In this document: piece by piece, positions 1 to 8,593 of the stretch
How positions within the stretch are numbered: position 1 is the first letter of the stretch
How the letters are laid out: each line of letters starts with the position of its first letter
Assembly (NCBI GenBank): GCA_958430865.1
Contig: CAUDNR010000990.1
Location: 48,433 to 74,196 of the forward strand
Direction: 5' to 3'
DNA length: 25,764 bases
DNA from: Entrophospora sp. SA101
Taxonomy: Eukaryota; Glomeromycota; Glomeromycetes; Entrophosporales; Entrophosporaceae
Program-made: the position numbers and the translations under genes
Notes under the pieces: generated by a model
The model's input: only the letters and a program-made list of their open reading frames with translations
Databases searched by the model: none
What the model was told of the DNA's origin: nothing

Positions 1-279
1 ACTTTGAATTCATGATAAATAGGATCACAAATAAGGTTACTTAGTACTAGGTTATTTTTTGATTTACCTAATTCGGGTGAGTTTAGAAAAAATAAAGTTG
101 GCCGTGTAACAGATTTCTATGTTGAGGAGGCATCCTTACTGTGTTGCAGGGTACTTTATAAAAATTTAGGTTAAAGAAATTTACACTACCACAACTGAAA
201 TACAAATTCCAACTCGGCTACTTTTATTAATAATTTAACAACCGATACATGTTCTTTAATATTGTGTGAATTAACTAAG

Positions 280-2639
280 TATTTGAGCGAATCAACAGAA
301 AATTTTGTAACTGTTTACTTGATCGAATAGAATTCATTGAACAACCTATGAAAAACTTGAGAGCACGTAAAAATTTAATGATTCTACTTTTGATAGATCA
401 AAATTATTACGATACTTTATTGTGTCTAATTGCAATTTTGAAAGAATCACAAAGATTAATCAACGAGATATCGTTTCTTTGGAACTTACGTAAATTTAGA
501 GCCACTAATGATATTAAAATTCATTTTGAAAGAGTTACAGAAGAGTTTGATAAGGTTTTATCAAAGTTAAATTTGGAGAAACCTTTTGATTACGAAGCAC
601 AAAAAAAGAAAGATCTAAAGGCTATAGAATATGACATTTCAACAATGAATAAGGTAAATAAATACTCTTTTAATTTTTTTTTATTATAAAAAAGATTTTT
701 TAATGCTTTTTTTTTCCAATTATTAGTTTCTTGAGAGTGTTGAAGGATCTTCGATAACATTACCGAATTCAAATATGGAAATTAATCCAATTTTTGAAAC
801 GGTTACATTGATCAAAGCACGTTTAACTGAAGTTAACCCAAATGAAATTACAATTAAACGGATTCCACCCAATGAATTAATAAGGATATACCATCATTTA
901 TGTCGAAAAAATGATCAACCTGGCGGTGGTGGTAATGTTAAAGTTAAAAGATGGTTGTGTGGTGAAAAGGGAAGTTTGGTTGCGTGTAAAAAATATGGAG
1001 AACAATCACAAAAATTTCAAAATAATCTTATTCTTCTTGACAAGCTCAACACCTGTCCAAACATTTTGAAGTTCTATGGACTTTCAATTGTTGATTGGGA
1101 TCGTAGTTCACAAAATGTTCTAGTTTATGAATGGGCAGAAAGAGGAAATTTAAAAGTGTTATATGAAAAATTTGATATGAGCTGGCCTCTTAAATTAAAA
1201 ATAGCAGTTGGTATATCTCGTGGACTTTTATTTTTGCATGGATGTGATATTATGCACTATGATTTAAGATGTGAAAATATCATGGAAAGTATTTATTTAT
1301 TTATATGTAATCATTTCTAATAATTATTAATTTTAATAAATAAAATAAATAAATTGATTAATAATAATAATAATAAATATAACAGATTGATGAAAATTTT
1401 GAACCTAAAATCACAAATTTTCGATGTGTTCGTCCCTCACAACATAATCCAACTTTTGAACATTATTTTGATCCCATTGAACATTGGATAGCTCCAGAAC
1501 GGTTGAAGAACGGAAAAAGATCGCATTACACATGCAAATGTGATATATTTAGGTAATGTTTACAAATACATGTGTGTGTATATATATATTATTATTTAAT
1601 ATTATTTTTTATTATTATTTATTTTTATAGTTTTGGAATGTTATTATGGGAACTTGCTTTTAACCGAATTCCATATAGAGGTTGGAATCTTTTACAAATA
1701 TCTAAACATGTATTGGCAGGTTTTAGAGAAGTAATAGATTTTGGAAATGATCATAATATAATAGAACAATCATATTCTGGCATAATTAGAGCTGGTAAAC
1801 ATTAAAAAAAAATTTATTTGTCTATTATGTATATAGGTGATATGCACTAATGTTTTTCTTTTATTCCATCCCTCAAAAAAAAAAAAACAAAAAACTATAA
1901 AGCTTGGCAAAATGATCCATTATTACGACCATATCTTTATTTAATATTCTTAAAACTTGATGAATTATCTAAAGATAATCCAATTGAGGAAGGATCATCA
2001 TTATCAGCTATGTTAAGATTTCAAAAATATGATGATAGTGATCAAGTGGTTGAAATAATTTATGATGATAATGAGGTGGAAACCAAAAACGAAGAAGAAA
2101 TACTGCCAGTTAATAAAGATTCAAATCTTGATATTGTTCCTGTTGTAAGGTCAGTAATGAGTTTTGACGAAGGAGTTAAGGCTCATGAAAATGGTGATTT
2201 CATAAGAGCATGGGAATGTTTTAATTCTCATCATATGATAGATAATCTAGAAGCAACATATTGGGTAGGTCATTATTTATACGAGGGTTACCTTGGCGAA
2301 AAAAAAATTGATGAAGCAATCAGTCTTTATAAATTGGCAGCAGATCGAGGTGTTCCAAAAGCACAATATTCATATGCAAAATCTTTAATTGAAAACGATA
2401 TTGATGCTAACGACGATAGTAATTCATTAAAATGTAAAGAAATTTTGGAATATTTAGAATTGGCTGCGCATGGTGGTATACCCTCTGCTATTTATATGCT
2501 GGGCGATATTTTTTTAAATGGAAAATATAATGTTGAAAAAGATGAAAATCTTGCTGTTCAATATTTAAAAATGGCTGCTTTGAAAAATAATCAAGACGCT
2601 ACTGATTTATTAAAACAATTAAAAATCAAATTATTTTAA
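280..2639 (+). CDS. MLKL-like helical domain + kinase-like domain + Sel1 repeats
   Basis: Exons read as 280-653 (5' incomplete), 727-1288, 1386-1552, 1631-1794 and 1903-2639; introns 1, 3 and 4 join in frame at GT-AG sites. The N-terminal ~150 residues are helical and resemble the four-helix region placed before kinase domains in Glomeromycotina proteins (MLKL N-terminal type). The kinase-like domain shows a Gly run (PGGGGNVK), the VACKK lysine, HYDLRCENIM as catalytic loop, ITNFR in place of DFG, APERL, and CDIFSFGMLLWEL. The last ~200 residues hold three to four Sel1-type repeats (e.g. AISLYKLAADRGVPKAQYSYA), a scaffold fold. A signalling or scaffold role is inferred, and the altered DFG suggests a pseudokinase. 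The first exon was not found: the open frame extends 5' of the ATG at 348, back to an AG at 278-279. The intron at 1289-1385 shifts the frame (see findings), so the gene may be broken or the sequence may carry a one-base error. Confidence 0.75.
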
Positions 2640-2859
2640 ATATTTTTTATAGATATATATATCTATACTTGATGCTTATGTAAATATTATTTATTATAAA
2701 AAGTATTTATTTGGCACTTAATTTTGTATTACAATTATAAATTATCAATTATTTATTTTATTAATTTTATTAATATTTATACACATTTTCTTGTACAATT
2801 AAATATATAATTCTTCTTTCTGCTGGATATCTCAAATCTTACATTAGTTTACCAGTTAA

Positions 2860-3777
2860 TCAAAAAATTAGTGCTTTGATACCCGTGGTAATTGCAGATT
2901 TGATCATAATAATATATATTTCCTTCAGGGAAATAAGATCAAGATTTTTTGCTTCTTTTACTACATGCTTTTCAAGGAATCTCTCAGAGTAAATAGTGCC
3001 AGTGTCATGATGATATAATGGTGGTATCTAAGAGGATTATCTATCTTTTCAAGGAAAGTTCAGCAACTTGTTTCTCGGGTCCAATACGAGGCCGTTTTTT
3101 TAACATGTGTTTCAAGATAAGCTCCTGTCGACATGGTTTTTCTGCTTCATAGATAATTTGATATTTTAATCTTCTCCAGCACTCTTTTGGAGGTTTTTAA
3201 TCAACTTCAGCAAGATAGAAGGTTGCTCTTTTGTATGAAGTGAAATTAGTTTGAATATAATAAGATTCATAATTTAATGTTAATTTCCCCTCATCAAGAA
3301 TTTTGTCAACATGTTTCAATAAATCTTTGAAATTTTATCGTATACAAGTTGCATTCCCTATTACGAGTCTTACATTCACCCATGTATTTTGTTTGATCAT
3401 CAAGCCTTTTTTTTACTTTTCTTCTTCATAACTAACAACAGGCTCCATTTTAAGTCTAACGTTAGCTCTAACAGTATTTTCTCTGAAATTGTTAAATAAA
3501 TAAATGTAGATAAAATGAATAAATCTGATTATTTAATCAAAGAATTAAGTTAAACGTTATATAATTAATTACTTAATGATTCTTGTACCTGTGCAGTATT
3601 TTGCATAAAACTGCCAATATATTTGAGTCGATGTAATCTTATCACAAGACCAGCAGGATAGAGGTGAAGCAAAGAAAATCGAATATATTGTAACTCATTC
3701 CAGGTTTGAGTTGTAATCCTTCGAAATAATTTAATCTTGATTTTTTCCGAGTTGATCGTCAAAGACTTGTCGCACAA
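2860..3777 (-). pseudogene. Decayed protein-coding gene of unknown family
   Basis: On the minus strand one reading frame stays coding-like from about 3480 down to 3041. It is broken by TAA codons at 3413-3415, 3335-3337 and 3197-3199 and ends at TAG 3041-3043. The text between stops looks like real protein, for example CWRRLKYQIIYEAEKPCRQE and LKKRPRIGPEKQVAELSLKR. A second frame carries on from about 3025 to 2860 (ERFLEKHVVKEAKNLDLISL), which implies a frameshift. A further open stretch at 3777-3565 ends next to a plausible donor and may be an upstream exon; the region between has an AG acceptor near 3485. I do not recognise the family. The frame and amino-acid composition support a dead gene rather than chance, but this is inference. 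Confidence 0.45.
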
Positions 3778-5165
3778 CGTGTTAGTAATACTTTCTGGTC
3801 ACGAGATTGGGAAATCAAAATTTAATGATCGACAAACAAAGCTTAGTTGATTTTTTTTAACAATCTAAATTCGTAAATAACTTTTGATTCGAATGAGTTT
3901 CTTCTTTGCAAAGAATCTTTTATTAAATTTATTAAATTCGTGAAACAATTTCCTTTTGCGTGTGTGATTTTTTTAAATACAAATAAATAAATAAATTTTT
4001 GCTCAACGCAACGAATAAAACAAAAAATATTGATATAATAATAATATGACCGGCTAATGTTGATGCTCCGAACGAATATACAGATACCTCGAGTAACGTG
4101 TAAAGCCAAATAATACATAGGATTCCATTTCAGCACTACGTATTTCGACCCTCGAATTCGAATGCACATGTTTTTTTGGTCCAAGAGTGAGGGTAGCGGG
4201 TCTATTTATATGTTTTTATTGTAATTTATTAGACTGCTCGATCAATGCACCATCTGGCCATGAAATAGTCCATTTTTATTAAATATTGCATCATTGATCA
4301 TGAATACATGATAGGATGCTGAGATTCTTCGCATCCAGTGCTAATTTTGATACTCCGAACGAATATATACGTATATGATTGAGTTATGTGATTTTATAAT
4401 ATTATGACACCAGGATATCATTGCGCTGTAATCCTAACCTGCATTTCACGAAACTTTCTGTTATGATTTCGTTTAAAAATTTGTTTATTTTATAAATATT
4501 TTAATAATAGTATATAATAGTGATAGATCCGTTGAAATGAGGTTTGACTGCAGATCATTTTCTTTGTCAACAATATCGTCTGGGACATTATTGTCGACAT
4601 TATCTTCAGCATTTATCTATACCATCTTCAACATCAGTTATGACATCCACGTTACTATAATTTTGAGATGAATAAGGAGTGCTATGATTATATATTCGTG
4701 TAGTGTTATTCGATATTAAATTACTATTGGTTGTAACTTTGTATTATTAAAAAAATTCCTTAAAAAAACATTAGTTACAACATATGCAATGTTGTCTGCC
4801 ACTTTAGATGACCCGTACATTCCCAGACGAAAATATAAATTTTGCTTATAAATAATACGAGGGCAACTTTTTAGTCAACTTCTGTTTATGACCGAATTTC
4901 GAGTTAGTCTTTTTAGCTACACTCGTCGATTAATTAATTTATTTTACGAAATTATCCTGCTTATTGTCTCTTTCTTGCTCCTGGAAAGCTTTATGGTACA
5001 ATTAACAATGAATTACAATAAATAAAAACGGTCCTCAACAAATGCTCCTAGATTTCCATTTTTATTTACTTTTTCTTTGGCCAATTGAAATCAGCAGTAC
5101 GTTTGCAACAATTACTTTAACACAATAATCAATATGTGGTAATGATTTTGGTCAATAACTGTTGG
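3778..5165. other. Intergenic, no gene seen
   Basis: AT-rich DNA with frequent stops in all frames. It contains an imperfect 28-bp direct repeat (4053-4080 and 4340-4367, 26/28 identical). The open frame at 3843-4184 on the minus strand has no protein-like features and I regard it as chance. Confidence 0.5.
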
Positions 5166-5375
5166 CACTTTGTATAGGTGGTCGGTCAGAAATAACTGTT
5201 GACACTTAATACTTTTGCCAATAAGCTTTAAAATTTTAACAAACAACAAAAACCAAAAATTAAACCTTTGCTTCACCAAACAAATAACCTAAGCCATTGC
5301 TTTCTACCAAAGCAAATAACCAAAACCTCGATGGGATAATTAAACCCTACTGTTTAATTTCCGACCACAAAAGTG
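5166..5375. repeat. Candidate small inverted-repeat element
   Basis: The left end reads CACTTTGTATAGGTGGTCGG (5166-5185). The right end (5361-5375) reads, on the other strand, CACTTTTGTGGTCGG. The arms share CACTTT and GTGGTCGG, with five extra bases in the left arm. The interior has no coding sequence and two near-copies of a CAAATAACC motif. No clear target-site duplication is visible, so this MITE-like reading is weak. Confidence 0.3.
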
Positions 5376-5732
5376 TTTTGTCAAATTAATTCGTTTTATT
5401 AAATTGTGAAATGCTTATTTGTAAAAAAAAATAATTTTATATTAACTTTCTCCCTCTCTACTCTCAAGCAAGGTTCTGAATTATTAATAATTTCGTTTTG
5501 TCATTATTATAATAATTTTCTCAATCTTGGAACATTTCTTTAGATGCTGAATTATTCGAAATTTTTTTTTGTTTGGAAACCATTTTTCTTTGCCTCCTCC
5601 TCCTCTCTTAATTTTTCAACACGTGCTTTACAAAAAGTTTTGAATTGCACGATTTAATTTAATATTGATTCTAATAATATGGTGACAAAGGCATTTACTC
5701 ACGTTAACTTGTGGCTTGTACTACTATTGGTA

Positions 5733-5756
5733 GTCCCGGACGTCCGGGACATGTCC
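5733..5756. repeat. Nested GC-rich palindromes
   Basis: GTCCCGGACGTCCGGGAC (5733-5750) is a perfect 18-bp palindrome. It overlaps a second one, GGACATGTCC (5747-5756). Both sit in a short GC-rich island inside very AT-rich DNA. Confidence 0.85.
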
Positions 5757-6892
5757 GCGTCCTCTCAACATTAGGCGGAAATGTCCCGTGTACAACACCG
5801 AGCATATTAATATGTATGGCCAATCGCCCTTTGCCGAGAATATATTATATTAGACATAACAAATACACATAAATTCTTGAACGCTCTTTACACATTAAAA
5901 TAAATATGAATTATATGATCCAATTGTCCTCTACCAAGAAGCATGTATCATATAAAAAATTCAAAGACTTGGTTATATTTATATACTGAGTAACTAAATG
6001 ATCATCATTGAAAATTTTCCCTTCGATAATTAAAAGATAGAGTACGTTTGTTCACACCTTTTGCAATAAAACACCATTAATGGTTCTTTGCTCATCTCCT
6101 ACAAAGGTCAAGTTTTCTGTAGCCGTCAAAAAGATATAAAAGGAATGCAAGTCGTTTTTAAAGAAGGCACCAGTTTTTCATCAAAATGTTTTTTAAAATT
6201 ACAAACACGCGTTACATAATGGACATTCTAAACAAACCCTAATTGGGAATGCCCAATTTGGGAAATTTCATTATAAAAATATCGGACCAAAAAAATTTTC
6301 TTAAAATTTTATACGTGTAACAGTGTGAGCCATAATTAAATAATATTTAATCATAATGCTGCTTGTTCAGAAATATTATATCTTGTTGCAAGTTGTACAA
6401 GGTTCATTTCTTTTGTCCACAAATTTTTTCTTTATTTAGAATATAGAGTTGATTTTACCAAATTAAGTAACAGATGATTGATTTTTACTTAAGTTGGTAA
6501 GATTACATTACTATAATCAGTCTAAATCACAATATTAATAGTCTTCATTTATAACTAAAAAGCGAATTTTATTAATTTGTGGATCTCAAAATTTTTTAAA
6601 TATTGTTCTTGTAATTACTCCATTGTAACCGTATCAAGACCATTACACTTGTATCGAGTTCACTGTGTACAATGTATTTATCAATTATGTAGTATAAATA
6701 AATAAACATTGTTACGATGCGGGTCACTCTAACAATCAAATGCCTTTAAACTAAATAGGGAATATTGAGATAAGATTCGATAGCTGTTGGGACAATAAAC
6801 TAAATGTTTCGAATTTGTGAAATTTTTATATGTAACATATAAAAACATACGATTTTTAAAGCAAATAGCCCTGAAATCAGTAATTTTTTTTA

Positions 6893-6964
6893 AATTACCT
6901 CGACGATGAATTGTAGAACTAGTCAATCAATTACCTCGACGATGAATTGTAGAACTAGTCAATC
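6893..6964. repeat. Perfect 36-bp tandem duplication
   Basis: Bases 6893-6928 and 6929-6964 are identical, each starting AATTACCTCGACGATG and ending AGTCAATC; a third partial AATT follows. The lack of divergence suggests a recent event. Confidence 0.95.
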
Positions 6965-7049
6965 AATTTGCACCTAATAGTAAAACTCTAATTGATAATT
7001 ATATTTCTTTAACAGAGTGAAAGTTACTATTTAATTTCCTTCGCTTCTA

Positions 7050-7394
7050 GTAAAAGTCCAAGAAAACTAACACCACCAGATGTTAAAGGTAAAAACTACT
7101 TTTTTTTTTCTTATTTTACGTACAACTATCGAAGATGCCCTAGACAATCTGGAAATACCAAAAAACGATCCATTTGATTATCGGGAATTTATTTACAGAT
7201 AGTGGATATTACTTCAAGGCTCGAACATTTTAAACCATTACAATTATTTTTATATCCTAGCATTACATAAGTCCATTACGCTTCAAGGATATGATGTCGC
7301 AATTAAAATTTCGCATGGCCTGGAATTTATTAATTGCATTGTTGTCAAGAGACTGTTAAAGCCTCTCGCTTATCTGAAGCCTATGAACTTGTAG
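7050..7394 (+). pseudogene. Relic of a kinase-type gene
   Basis: A frame from 7125 to 7394 (89 codons) has one internal TAG at 7200-7202. It contains stretches such as DALDNLEIPKNDPFDYREFI and YDVAIKISHGLEFIN. The latter resembles the segment before the HRD loop in Glomeromycotina TKL-type kinases (pattern A.dIa.GL.fLH). A short exon-like piece (SKSPRKLTPPDVK) sits at about 7050-7088 between AG and GT. No HRD, DFG or APE motif follows, so it cannot be a working kinase. The kinase origin is inferred from one weak motif and could be wrong. Confidence 0.33.
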
Positions 7395-7581
7395 ATTTCC
7401 TCGCCCGCAGAAAAAATTCTATAGTTATAAAGTGTGAAAGAACACTGATTGCATGTTTGTAGAAGGAAAATTTTATTAAATCACCAATATCAGCTTTACT
7501 TTTTCGAAAATGATTTTTTAAAAAGCTCTACAGCTTGTGATTAATTGTATACAATTGGAAGGAAAATTAATTTTCGGAAAT

Positions 7582-7684
7582 TATTTATTATTTATTTATT
7601 ATTTATTTATTATTTATTATTTATTTATTTATTATTTATTTATTATTTATTTATTTATTTATTTTTATTTATTTATTTATTTAT
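7582..7684. repeat. TTTA / TTATTTA microsatellite
   Basis: About 100 bases of irregular TTATT and TTTA units. The repetitive Y/L/F-rich open frame across it is an artefact of the repeat. Confidence 0.9.
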
Positions 7685-8073
7685 CATTTAATGGTATTAT
7701 TATTACTTGGGTAATACAATTTATTTATTATGAACATTGAAATTGACAATGGTGATTCATCTAATAAAAATTTACCAGAGCAGTTGCACATGAAGAAAAT
7801 ATTTGAATCCGAGTGTTACCTATCTTTGGTCATTCTGGCGCAAATTTATTATTTTTTGCCAATAATTAATTATTAGTTACTATCAATATCATTATTTTCT
7901 CCTTCCTTTATGCTAATCTGTTTCTGAGTTGCTTCTATTATTCTTTTCCTAGGATCGGTACAAGATTTTTATGGTAAAATCAGCAATTCCTGAAATACAT
8001 GGAGAAGTAAAGTTGCCATTTTATTAAATGAAAACTCGGGCTCTTTATTTGTTTGTTCTTTATTCTTTTATAG

Positions 8074-8229
8074 AAGTGGTTCTTTGTAGGTTGTCGTGAT
8101 GAAGCAAATAGTCAATCAATAATCTATAAAAGAATTCATCTGCAAAGGCATGCATTTTATTTCAAACTTATCCATCCTCCCTGTAGCAACATGCTCCACA
8201 TAAGGGTAAATACTTCAAGCATTATGTAA
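8074..8229 (+). pseudogene. Possible relic exon
   Basis: After a good acceptor (TTCTTTTATAG, ending 8073) an open frame of 51 codons begins KWFFVGCRDEANSQS and ends at TAA 8227-8229. No donor or neighbouring exon was found. It may be the remnant of a multicopy gene or transposon protein; chance is also possible. The rest of 7395-8593 has no gene I can support. Confidence 0.22.
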
Positions 8230-8593
8230 ACAGGGCCTGATATGTATGTATACGTCACGATTTCCAATTTTTGTGACAGACAAAAGTGAGTTACACGTTA
8301 GTTAATTCTGTCATTTATTAGTTTTGTCAACATTGATAAATTTCTCATTCTCGTGCATTTATTTGCTCACCAATAAACTCTCTCTTTTATTGACCCAAAA
8401 ATATTTTTTTGAAACATCATGTATGAAACATTCATAGATACCAACTTTAATTCTTTCATTTAAACTTGGTTTCATTAATTTCCAAAAAAAAATGATTGTT
8501 TCACACATTTATTTATTATATATACGTTTTATTTATTCTTTCCAATCAAACTAATTAATAAAAATCAAAACCAAAATCAAAAATAATAAATAA

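Larger units (their letters stand above)
5376..7049. other. Intergenic with palindromes and a tandem duplication
   Basis: No gene is supported. It holds a GC-rich nested palindrome near 5733-5756, a short hairpin around 6242-6257 (ATTGGG / CCCAAT), and the 36-bp tandem duplication at 6893-6964. The minus-strand open frame at 6729-6926 overlaps the duplication and does not look like protein. Confidence 0.5.

Noticed and set aside
3843..4184. 113-residue minus-strand open frame
   Set aside because: Composition is that of random AT-rich DNA (I/Y/F/K runs), with no motif and no splice support; a diverged repeat runs through it.
7537..7740. 67-residue frame rich in Y, L, I and F
   Set aside because: It is a translation of a TTATTTA microsatellite.
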